A stretch of DNA of 6,510 nucleotides from Coriobacteriia bacterium (GTDB lineage Bacteria; Actinomycetota; Coriobacteriia; Coriobacteriales; UBA8131). Positions 1-5,320 of the stretch are shown here, piece after piece (position 1 is the stretch's first letter; every line of letters starts with the position of its first letter). The notes beneath the pieces are model-generated. The model ran no database searches. It worked only from the letters and a program-made list of their open reading frames with translations, and had not been told where the DNA came from. The DNA lies in NCBI GenBank assembly GCA_009781535.1, contig WQXX01000060.1:1-6510 (forward strand). Reading direction: 5' to 3'. The position numbers and the translations under genes are program-made.

Positions 1-731
1 ATACACAACATGACGTCTTGTATAGAGGCGTCCTCGCGACGCAGGTAATGCATGTCGTTGGTCGCAACAGTCTTTAACCCCAGCTCTTTTGCCAATGCGG
101 AGAGTTGCTTGTTGAGCTCTCTTTGGGAGATAACCCGTCCGGTAAGAACATTCGTGTCCTGCAAATCGACGGATTTCTTCCGTTCACGGGGGTCGATGAC
201 AAGGCCTTGATCCTGCAACTCGATATAGAAATCCCCTGGCGCGAACAAGGCGGAAAGCTCGCGTGCCCAGGTGCGCGCCGCCTGCAGATCCTCGTTTATC
301 ACCGATTGCGCGACGATGCCTGCAAGGCAGGCCGAGGAAGCGACGAGTCCTTTTGAGTACTGAGCCAACAGGTCGATGGTCACACGCGGCTTGTAATAAA
401 ACGCGTCGGTAGCCGACTTGGAACAGAGCTTGATAAGGTTGTGGTATCCCGCAAGATCTTTCGCTAACAGAACCAGATGGTAAAGCTCCGGCTTTTTGTC
501 GCGTCTGAGCTCACGGTCAGGCGTAAAGTAGACCTCGCAGCCGATGATGGGTTTAACGCCCTTTTCTCTGCAGGCAGAGACGAAAGACGGCACCCCGTAC
601 ATATAACCATGGTCGGTGATGGCGATGGCTGGCATGCCGAACTCTTTTGCCTGCGCTGCCATATCGGCAACCTTTGTGGCGCCGTCGAGCAGGGAGTATT
701 CAGTATGGTTGTGGAGATGGACGAATCCCAT
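1..731 (-). CDS. dnaE: DNA polymerase III alpha subunit, N-terminal part (PHP domain), truncated by the window edge
   Basis: This is the start of the catalytic subunit of the replicative DNA polymerase. The minus-strand frame from the ATG at 731 stays open for 243 codons to the left edge, so only the PHP domain is present; the full protein normally exceeds 1,100 residues. The start reads MGFVHLHNHTEYSLLDG. Classic PHP motifs follow: HLHNH at residues 5-9, ITDHG at 38-42, GCEVY at 64-68 and TNDMHYL at 224-230, then the family's usual EDA..QDV. The retained His/Asp/Glu positions suggest a metal-binding PHP domain rather than a degenerate one like that of E. coli DnaE; this is inference from motifs. 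The start is fixed by the conserved N-terminus. Only a weak AAGG lies about 12 nt upstream and I found no convincing promoter. It is co-directional with the TrpR/YerC-like gene but separated from it by 171 bp holding a palindromic repeat, so it is probably a separate transcript. Confidence 0.96.
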   Translation of the reverse strand, partial: MGFVHLHNHTEYSLLDGATKVADMAAQAKEFGMPAIAITDHGYMYGVPSFVSACREKGVKPIIGCEVYFTPDRELRRDKKPELYHLVLLAKDLAGYHNLIKLCSKSATDAFYYKPRVTIDLLAQYSKGLVASSACLAGIVAQSVINEDLQAARTWARELSALFAPGDFYIELQDQGLVIDPRERKKSVDLQDTNVLTGRVISQRELNKQLSALAKELGLKTVATNDMHYLRREDASIQDVMLC

Positions 732-799
732 ATAACGTAATACCTTATCTATTCATCAACACAGCCACGGAATTGCACCCACTCCGCTCTATCTTGGCA

Positions 800-880
800 C
801 GTCATTGCGAGAAGCGAAGCTGAGCCTGCACTAAGCGAAGCGACGTTTTGTGTCGCGTAGTCGAATGTGTGGCAATCCAT
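800..880. repeat. Scattered palindromic repeat (GTCATTGCGAG...GGCAATCC type)
   Basis: The left end reads CGTCATTGCGAG (800-811) and the right end GTGGCAATCCA (869-879), so the edges carry ATTGC and GCAAT as inverted arms. Between them, AAGCGAAGC occurs twice (812-820 and 833-841), and GCGAC (840-844) can pair with GTCGC (852-856) across a 7-nt loop. From memory, a family with these ends and an interior of GAAGCGAAG/CGACG units is found between genes in many unrelated bacteria. This copy seems imperfect, with an enlarged middle. It sits between the TrpR/YerC-like gene and dnaE and contains no gene. It could fold as RNA and weaken read-through, but it has no T-run like a standard terminator. 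Confidence 0.6.
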
Positions 881-902
881 TCTCGCTTTGTCTTACCAAT
901 TA

Positions 903-1208
903 TCAATCGCGCGGAGTCTCTTCAAAATGATCCAAGACCTTACGATACCCGCCCGCTCCATAATTAAGCGACTTCGAGACCCGCGCGATAGTCGTCGCCG
1001 AAGCCCCCGTCTGCTCTGAGATAGCGATGTAAGGTTGGTCGGCGTCCAGCAGCCGCGCAACGGTCAGGCGCTGCGCCATCTCGTTGATCTCACGGATGGT
1101 ACATATGTCTTCAAGCAACGCCGCAACCGCCTGCTCGTCGGTCTGGGATGCCAGCGCGCGATAGAGCAGAACCAGTTCTTCAGCCGTTGCTTTCTTCGTA
1201 GAAGTCAT
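903..1208 (-). CDS. TrpR/YerC-type helix-turn-helix DNA-binding protein
   Basis: A 101-residue protein resembling the YerC/YecD branch of the TrpR repressor superfamily, small all-helical DNA-binding proteins of about 100 residues. The core (residues 37-82) carries the recognisable TIREINEMAQRL segment followed by a helix-turn-helix of the form YIAISEQTGASATTIARVSK. This matches the family pattern in which AISE.TG.S..TI.R is the DNA-reading part. The ligand is unknown for this branch, so tryptophan binding should not be assumed. I chose the ATG at 1208: an in-frame GTG at 1232 would add eight residues with no family likeness (ICCYNAS) and would lie inside the promoter. No Shine-Dalgarno precedes 1208, but a TACAAT box ends 6 nt before it, which fits a leaderless mRNA. 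A dyad in the promoter suggests a repressor site, possibly for this protein itself. What it regulates cannot be told from the neighbours. Confidence 0.85.
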   Translation of the reverse strand: MTSTKKATAEELVLLYRALASQTDEQAVAALLEDICTIREINEMAQRLTVARLLDADQPYIAISEQTGASATTIARVSKSLNYGAGGYRKVLDHFEETPRD

Positions 1209-1214
1209 GGATGC

Positions 1215-1243
1215 ATTGTAGCAACAAATCACCTGTTTGTTGA
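1215..1243 (-). promoter_or_regulatory. Promoter of the TrpR/YerC-like gene, predicted leaderless
   Basis: On the minus strand, TCAACA (1243-1238, 4 of 6 matches to TTGACA) is followed after exactly 17 bp by TACAAT (1220-1215, 5 of 6 matches to TATAAT). Only six bases separate TACAAT from the ATG at 1208, so transcription would start at or very near the A of the start codon. That explains the missing ribosome binding site; leaderless mRNAs are common in Actinobacteria. The assignment rests on box matches and spacing only. Confidence 0.55.
1222..1242. promoter_or_regulatory. 21-bp dyad between the -35 and -10 boxes, candidate operator
   Basis: CAACAAA (1222-1228) and TTTGTTG (1236-1242) are perfect 7-bp inverted arms around a 7-bp spacer. 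One arm overlaps the -35 box and the other lies in the promoter spacer, so a dimeric protein bound here would block RNA polymerase. Its position just before a gene for a small HTH protein makes autorepression plausible. A perfect dyad of this size will occur a few times by chance in 6.5 kb, so the position is the main argument. Confidence 0.4.
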
Positions 1244-1263
1244 CGAGGAATCCCCTAAAGAAT

Positions 1264-1285
1264 CCTTCCAGTCACCTTCCAGTCA
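1264..1285. repeat. Tandem duplication of an 11-bp unit
   Basis: CCTTCCAGTCA occurs twice back to back (1264-1274 and 1275-1285), followed by CCT, as if starting a third copy. It lies in the 221-bp gap between the cytochrome and TrpR/YerC-like genes, just upstream of the latter's promoter. It may be a simple replication-slippage duplication or a pair of same-face protein sites (one helical turn apart). Confidence 0.6.
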
Positions 1286-1331
1286 CCTGAGGCTGCCGTG
1301 GGCGCCTTGTTTTGGTTTGTCAGAAAAGGTA

Positions 1332-1369
1332 AGGCCCCGTGGTACCAGCTTGCTGGTACCACGGGGCCT
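1332..1369 (-). terminator. Perfect 18-bp hairpin, terminator of the cytochrome/flavoprotein operon
   Basis: The arms at 1332-1349 and 1352-1369 are perfectly complementary over 18 bp with only two bases (TT) between them, and the outer half is GC-rich (AGGCCCCGTGG). Read on the minus strand, the stem is followed by TTACCTTTTCTG, a broken T-tract, while the plus-strand side has no T-run. It lies about 60 bp past the stop codon of the cytochrome gene and before the promoter of the next gene. It therefore most likely ends the flavoprotein-cytochrome transcript and insulates the regulator gene downstream. The T-tract is poor, so efficiency is uncertain; the stem would also protect the 3' end of the mRNA. 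Confidence 0.65.
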
Positions 1370-1400
1370 GTGATGAAACGTACTAAATAGTGTGAGCCTC

Positions 1401-1431
1401 AGCAGAAAACGATCTGTTTTCCTCGTCTGCT
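1401..1431 (-). other. Weak bulged stem-loop at the end of the cytochrome gene
   Basis: GAAAAC (1405-1410) and GTTTTC (1416-1421) are inverted around a 5-nt loop. Further out, AGCA (1401-1404) can pair with TGCT (1428-1431) if about six bases bulge on one side. No T-run follows on the minus strand. It overlaps the cytochrome stop codon and could act as an mRNA 3'-end structure, but it is much weaker than the hairpin just downstream. Confidence 0.25.
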
Positions 1432-2044
1432 AGTGGCAGGTTCCGCACTCAAAGACCTCGTGGTGATGACATGCAAAGCAGTTCTTCTTAGCTTGGGCGA
1501 ACACGGATTCCGAGGTATGCCCAGTGTGACAAGAGAGGCAGGAATTGACGTCCTCGTGCCCTTCTGTCTGAGGCACATCGTGCGGGTTTACTATCAATCC
1601 AAGTATGTCTTCCAGGAAACTGCCTTGAGGCGTCTTTGCTGCTACCTCACCAAGATCATGGCAGCTCAAGCACAGCTGCTCCCCAACCTCGGTCTTTTGC
1701 AACATCTCGACCTCTGTTGCCGTCAACCTGACACTATCATGAACCTCCTTCAGACCTGAGCTGTCGTCATGACAGTCGATGCAGCTCATATCTTCCAGAT
1801 TGAAGTGATAACCAGCCAAATTGGTAAGCTCTCTCATCGAATCTCCCTGCGATTTATGACACACCGAGCAGTCCAACTGTGCTGTCCATGTAAAACTTAT
1901 GCTCATATAGTCGTCATCATCATAACCATCCGTCGGCAGCTCGATTTTTTGGGGCGCGCACGCACTTATTAGGAATATTGCGATTCCAACCAGCAGCGCC
2001 GAGCCGAGCAATACCAACTTTTTGCGAGAGCTTGTAGTTTTCAT
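1430..2044 (-). CDS. Hexaheme c-type cytochrome lipoprotein, electron donor to the adjacent flavoprotein
   Basis: A 204-residue exported cytochrome. The N-terminus (SSRKK, then a hydrophobic stretch at about residues 10-28) ends in ISAC, a lipobox with the lipidated cysteine at 29, so the mature protein should be tethered outside the membrane. Six CXXCH haem-binding motifs begin at residues 59, 88, 125, 169, 189 and 200; the last histidine is the final residue. Seven other histidines (80, 102, 155, 163, 176, 194, 195) are enough for bis-histidine ligation of every haem. No additional membrane helix or NapC-type quinol-oxidising domain is evident. It starts 2 nt after the flavoprotein stop codon, so the two are co-transcribed and probably translationally coupled, with GGAAGGA inside the end of the upstream gene. 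The likely role is relaying electrons from a membrane quinol oxidase to the FAD enzyme. The frame continues upstream into the flavoprotein gene, but the signal peptide fixes the start at 2044. Confidence 0.9.
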   Translation of the reverse strand: MKTTSSRKKLVLLGSALLVGIAIFLISACAPQKIELPTDGYDDDDYMSISFTWTAQLDCSVCHKSQGDSMRELTNLAGYHFNLEDMSCIDCHDDSSGLKEVHDSVRLTATEVEMLQKTEVGEQLCLSCHDLGEVAAKTPQGSFLEDILGLIVNPHDVPQTEGHEDVNSCLSCHTGHTSESVFAQAKKNCFACHHHEVFECGTCH

Positions 2045-2046
2045 GG

Positions 2047-3648
2047 TTACTCGCTTTCCTTCCAGCTCTCCAGCGCAGCTGCGTTGCGGCCGGTGATACG
2101 CCCGAATGAAAGACATTCGCTCACGTTGCCAGCGCCCTGGTAATACCAGGCCCAGATCGAACCGAACTCACCTGAACTGAACAGGCGCGGTACAGGAGTG
2201 CCATCGTTGCGAAGGATCTGACCATTCTCATTCCTTCTGGGGCCGCCGTTGGTGTTGACCATGACAGGATAGGCCTTTGCTGCATAGTAAGGACCAACCA
2301 GGGGTTTCATCGTCCTTGCCTCGCGGTCGAAATCGTGATCCTCGCCAGCTGCCGCGATTGCGTTGAAGTTAGAAACCGTCTTTGCCAACACTGCAGGATC
2401 GATGCCGATCTTGCTCGCAAGCTCTTCAACCGTGTTTCCCTTGAAGATGACGCCGGCTGCGATCTCTTTCTCGAAGTTAGCGCTCGGTGCAACGCCCTCT
2501 ACAACCTCAAGCCATCCGCTTGTCAGTGCGCCTCTACCACCCAGGTAGTTTGCAACGGTCTGATCCATTATCTGCCAGAAGGGAAGACGAGGCCATTCCA
2601 TCGCCATGCCGTCATTGTAAAAGATCTCGTCACGGCCATAACCATGCATATAATCAGAGGTCTCATTCATGAAACGCTTGCCATATTTGTCGACCCAAAG
2701 ATGATTCCCGATAACCGACGGAAGCTCGATATCAAATGAGGTGTGCTTGAACTTCTCGCCAAGCGTGGGCATGATCATACCGATTCTTGTGGCCGGTGTT
2801 GCTGAGTTCATGTGCCAGAAGGCGATATCGTATGCCATGCAAATCTTATGCACATCGCCGGTGTTATAGGGGGTTCCCCATGAAAGCGCCGGGTAGCGGA
2901 GATAGTTGGCGTTCATGATCTTGTCGCCTTCAAAACCACCGGGGCAAAGGATAACTGCCTTATGGGCTCCGAGGAAGATCTCCTGGCCATTGCTCTCGGC
3001 TTTGATCCCGATGACTTCGCCATCCTTGTTAAAGACAAGATCAGTCATGGGAGTCTCAAAGAGCATCTCGATGTCGCGTCCATCAACGGTGCTTTTCATT
3101 GCTTTCCACACACGAGAATTCCCAAGGCCTTCGGTTGAAATCGCCATGCTCTTCTTCCTTGCATCAGGTGCAGAAGGAGCATTCGGATACTCAATGGAAT
3201 CTGCAATCAACATGGGTATTCCTGCTACCTCTGTCAGCCAGGTGGCGTTCTTTGACGCCTCGTTGATGTAGGCCTCGACCATGGCTTCTGGGATATCCTG
3301 CATATGATACTCAGTAGTTATCTCTTTGAAATACCTGATCGCCGCCTGGATTTCTGAAGGAGTCCAGACTGCCTGTGCGCAGACACGGCTGTTGCCTCCT
3401 GCATCCTTTTCTGGTGCCTTCTCGACCAGAATAACACTTGAGCCCTCATCGATTGCAGTGATTGCTGCGCTTAAGCCCGCAAAGCCACTTCCAACAACGA
3501 TAACGTCGGCTTCTTTCTGCCATTCTGGAAACACTTCGCCTGGTGTGCCCGAATTGTCTACGCAACCTGTCAGGGCACCTCCTGCAGCCACTGCACCGAC
3601 GGCCAAGATCCCCGTCAGAAATGAGCGGCGATTCAAATCCTGTTTCAT
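2047..3648 (-). CDS. Tat-exported FAD-dependent reductase lipoprotein, fumarate-reductase/ketosteroid-dehydrogenase-like
   Basis: A 533-residue FAD_binding_2-family oxidoreductase. The N-terminus has a twin-arginine signal (NRRSFLTG, arginines 7-8), a hydrophobic segment and LTGC (cysteine 29), so it should be exported folded with FAD and then lipidated. The Rossmann dinucleotide site is VIVVGSGFAGLSAA (glycines 53, 55, 58) with the ribose-binding glutamate at 76. GGNSRV (84-89), NTGD (262-265) and GKRFMNE (323-329) are family landmarks around the active site. The C-terminal FAD-binding part is SSGEFGS (491-497) and YYQGAGNVSECLSFGRITG (502-520). Fumarate-binding motifs of flavocytochrome c3 (HHTMGG and HGANRLGGN) are replaced by VNTNGG (464-469) and YYQGAGN, so fumarate is an unlikely substrate. 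Relatives reduce acceptors such as urocanate, cinnamates or steroid-like lactones. The substrate here is unknown. The start at 3648 is set by a strong Shine-Dalgarno and the Tat signal. It heads an operon with the cytochrome. Confidence 0.9.
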   Translation of the reverse strand: MKQDLNRRSFLTGILAVGAVAAGGALTGCVDNSGTPGEVFPEWQKEADVIVVGSGFAGLSAAITAIDEGSSVILVEKAPEKDAGGNSRVCAQAVWTPSEIQAAIRYFKEITTEYHMQDIPEAMVEAYINEASKNATWLTEVAGIPMLIADSIEYPNAPSAPDARKKSMAISTEGLGNSRVWKAMKSTVDGRDIEMLFETPMTDLVFNKDGEVIGIKAESNGQEIFLGAHKAVILCPGGFEGDKIMNANYLRYPALSWGTPYNTGDVHKICMAYDIAFWHMNSATPATRIGMIMPTLGEKFKHTSFDIELPSVIGNHLWVDKYGKRFMNETSDYMHGYGRDEIFYNDGMAMEWPRLPFWQIMDQTVANYLGGRGALTSGWLEVVEGVAPSANFEKEIAAGVIFKGNTVEELASKIGIDPAVLAKTVSNFNAIAAAGEDHDFDREARTMKPLVGPYYAAKAYPVMVNTNGGPRRNENGQILRNDGTPVPRLFSSGEFGSIWAWYYQGAGNVSECLSFGRITGRNAAALESWKESE

Positions 3649-3653
3649 TTCTT

Positions 3654-3660
3654 CCTCCTT
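3654..3660 (-). promoter_or_regulatory. Strong Shine-Dalgarno of the flavoprotein gene
   Basis: AAGGAGG on the minus strand lies five bases before the ATG at 3648. This nearly perfect site decides the start and rules out the 42-codon upstream extension to 3774, which would lack a signal peptide at its end. Confidence 0.85.
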
Positions 3661-3680
3661 CTCGGTGATTGAATACACAG

Positions 3681-3694
3681 CACTGTTAATAGTG
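3681..3694. promoter_or_regulatory. 14-bp near-palindrome in the flavoprotein leader
   Basis: CACTGTTAATAGTG is a palindrome except for one mismatched pair. It lies about 33 bp upstream of the flavoprotein start, between a possible -10 box and the Shine-Dalgarno, and could bind a regulator or form a weak hairpin in the mRNA. GAGCACTC (3695-3702), also dyadic, directly adjoins it. The evidence is symmetry and position only. Confidence 0.25.
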
Positions 3695-3707
3695 GAGCAC
3701 TCAGCGT

Positions 3708-3735
3708 ATTCTCGAATTGTTTGTAATGGTGTAAA
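3708..3735 (-). promoter_or_regulatory. Possible promoter of the flavoprotein-cytochrome operon
   Basis: On the minus strand TTTACA (3735-3730, 5 of 6 to TTGACA) is followed after 16 bp by GAGAAT (3713-3708, 4 of 6 to TATAAT). This would give an mRNA leader of roughly 50-55 nt. The -10 box is weak, as expected for a promoter that needs an activator. GTGCTC (3740-3745) upstream and its inverted copy GAGCAC (3695-3700) downstream bracket it. I see no better pair in this gap, but the region is AT-rich and false matches are easy. Confidence 0.3.
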
Positions 3736-3823
3736 ATGCGTGCTCGAGTGATACCATAACAAGCGGACGCGCATAATGAATCATATGAACGTTATTATCT
3801 TTGCTCAATTGAAAGGCTTTTTT

Positions 3824-3844
3824 TCTCATAGCTTTCTTATGAGA
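3824..3844. promoter_or_regulatory. 21-bp dyad upstream of the LuxR-type regulator gene, candidate operator
   Basis: TCTCATA (3824-3830) and TATGAGA (3838-3844) are perfect 7-bp inverted arms around a 7-bp spacer, preceded by a run of seven T. The size and spacing suit a dimeric LuxR-type HTH protein. The dyad lies about 40 bp before the chosen start (3883) and abuts the alternative ATG at 3844. I could not find a convincing -35/-10 pair for this gene, so whether binding would activate or repress is open. Confidence 0.35.
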
Positions 3845-3882
3845 TGCCTTTGACCTGCGAAAACGTCAGAGGGTTTGCAACG

Positions 3883-5298
3883 ATGAAAATAGCTATTCAA
3901 AGACCGACGGTGCAAAAAGCCAAAGAAATTGCTGGCGCTGCCTTCCTGTGGGCTGGAATAGCTTTCGGTTTCGTGCGCCCAACAACTCAGACCTTTGTTC
4001 TTGCCGTAAACATCGGCACTGAGATAAGCATGATAATCTCGGTAATCGGACTGCTGCTCGCTTTACTTGTCATTGGTTTCATGGGTGAAAAGAAGAACGT
4101 ACGGGCCCTATTCATTATGCATCTCGTCTTTCGGCTCTTGCGCATGGTATTGTTCCTGCTTGCTTTTTTTGAAATGTATCTGCCCGTTCTTTCTGTACTG
4201 TACTACCTCCTGGGCAATATGTCTTTTGCCTTCTTCATCGTCGCCTGGTGTCAGTATTGCTCAGAGAGTTCTGAACGCAAGAAGCAATCAACTATCCAGC
4301 CATCGATACTGTATGCCTTATCCCTCCTGTTGATACAGCTGTGCCTGCCCTCTTTTTGGGCGGTACTCCTTTCCATCACCTTCTCCATCGTCGGAACCCT
4401 CTGCCTGGTTTTAGGCACAGGCACGGCGGAGGAGCAGGAGATAGTTCCTGCTCCTGCAAAGCAGCGACGCGCCGTCTTCTTTTTCTTTGGGATCATCCTC
4501 GGTTGTCTGTTGGTGTTCTGCCCACGCTTTGTGTCTCAAGACACACTGGCACTCATCTTAGGAAATGCCTGGGCAACGGTTGCCTGGGCGGTTTTCATCA
4601 TCCTGGTGGTAACCGCAGTTTTTATCTATTCCAAGGTTCGGAAACGCTCGCGTGTCTTTCCGCCCCTGCTCATCCCCCTGCTTGCCCTGGGGCTTCTCGT
4701 ACCGCCCTTTTTGGTGTATGGCTTCATCGGAGTATTCCCCATCTCCATTATCTTCGTCGTGCTCAGCACCCTTCTCGTCTTTTCGTCAGGCAACCCGGCA
4801 GGCAAGCGGGTGTTTACTTTTTGGGGTCTGACCTTTGTCTTCTGGGAGCGCTCGCTCGGTTTGCTGGGATACGGTCTGGGCGCTCTGGCAACCGCATTCT
4901 TTATTAACTCAGTCCATTTCGAGGTGATGGAAGTCAGCTTTGGCATTCTCATCGTTGTGGCGATTATCTACACGACGATCTGCCTTATCACAGTCACGCT
5001 TCCTGAGCGGATGCATGAAAGAAAAAGCAGTAAGGGAGGAACCTACGCGCGTATCCTCAATGGAGTCTGCGGGCGAATAGCAGCTGACTACTCGCTCACT
5101 CCACGCGAAACAGAGGTGCTTTTTGAGCTTGCCCAAGGAAGGAATACCCCGTACATCAAAAAGAAATTGGTGATCTCGGAAGGTACGATCCTGTCTCATG
5201 TTAATCATATTCATCAGAAGCTCGATATCCACACGCGCCAAGAGCTGCTGGACATAGTTCAGCGATATTTAGAAAACGAGCCGCACGATCACGAGTGA
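3883..5298 (+). CDS. Membrane-embedded LuxR-family transcriptional regulator (about 12 helices plus C-terminal HTH)
   Basis: A 471-residue protein with an unusual plan: the first 375 or so residues are very hydrophobic, with roughly 12 predicted membrane segments (for example 17-31, 48-67, 75-97, 101-122, 142-178, 197-213, 221-249, 260-301, 311-345, 351-372). A cytoplasmic LuxR-type helix-turn-helix follows at about 403-466, containing LTPRETEVLFELAQGR (405-420), ISEGTILSHVNHIHQKLDIH (431-450) and RQELLDIV. No receiver or autoinducer-binding domain is present, so sensing is presumably done by the membrane part while the protein stays membrane-bound. This architecture is greatly expanded in Eggerthellaceae, where such genes flank respiratory reductase operons; control of the divergent flavoprotein operon is the natural inference. 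I prefer the ATG at 3883, preceded by GAGG ten bases upstream; the ATG at 3844 would add 13 residues and has no ribosome binding site. The ligand is unknown. Confidence 0.9.
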   Translation: MKIAIQRPTVQKAKEIAGAAFLWAGIAFGFVRPTTQTFVLAVNIGTEISMIISVIGLLLALLVIGFMGEKKNVRALFIMHLVFRLLRMVLFLLAFFEMYLPVLSVLYYLLGNMSFAFFIVAWCQYCSESSERKKQSTIQPSILYALSLLLIQLCLPSFWAVLLSITFSIVGTLCLVLGTGTAEEQEIVPAPAKQRRAVFFFFGIILGCLLVFCPRFVSQDTLALILGNAWATVAWAVFIILVVTAVFIYSKVRKRSRVFPPLLIPLLALGLLVPPFLVYGFIGVFPISIIFVVLSTLLVFSSGNPAGKRVFTFWGLTFVFWERSLGLLGYGLGALATAFFINSVHFEVMEVSFGILIVVAIIYTTICLITVTLPERMHERKSSKGGTYARILNGVCGRIAADYSLTPRETEVLFELAQGRNTPYIKKKLVISEGTILSHVNHIHQKLDIHTRQELLDIVQRYLENEPHDHE

Positions 5299-5320
5299 GC
5301 CTATGCTTGGCGAAGTGGGG

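Noticed and set aside
105..740. Plus-strand open frames and one minus-strand frame inside the dnaE region
   Set aside because: The minus-strand frame from 731 encodes an unmistakable PHP domain over the whole stretch; the others have no recognisable features and are shadows.
1209..1232. GTG start at 1232 for the TrpR/YerC-like gene
   Set aside because: The extra residues are not family-like, no ribosome binding site precedes the GTG, and the segment overlaps the predicted -10 box and dyad.
1332..1369. T-box riboswitch, because GTGGTACCACGG resembles the T-box sequence GGTGGNACCGCG
   Set aside because: The strand and spacing do not fit: a T-box needs a 150-300 nt leader with a specifier stem upstream of an amino-acid-related gene. 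Upstream on the minus strand is the cytochrome coding sequence, and the resemblance is explained by the symmetric hairpin.
2045..2116. Longer cytochrome frame starting at 2116 inside the flavoprotein gene
   Set aside because: The signal peptide and lipobox start at the ATG at 2044, which is 2 nt after the upstream stop; the extension only reads the flavoprotein's coding DNA out of frame.
2047..3648. Naming the flavoprotein fumarate reductase, urocanate reductase or cardiac glycoside reductase
   Set aside because: The FAD fold is clear, but fumarate-specific motifs are absent and no substrate-specific signature for another enzyme can be confirmed by eye.
3649..3774. Upstream extension of the flavoprotein reading frame (42 more codons)
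   Set aside because: It has no family likeness and would bury the Tat signal. A strong AAGGAGG at 3654-3660 points to the ATG at 3648.
4341..4907. A 188-codon plus-strand frame within the LuxR-type regulator gene
   Set aside because: It is a shifted reading of hydrophobic membrane-helix codons with low-complexity Arg/His/Pro composition and no start signal or motif.
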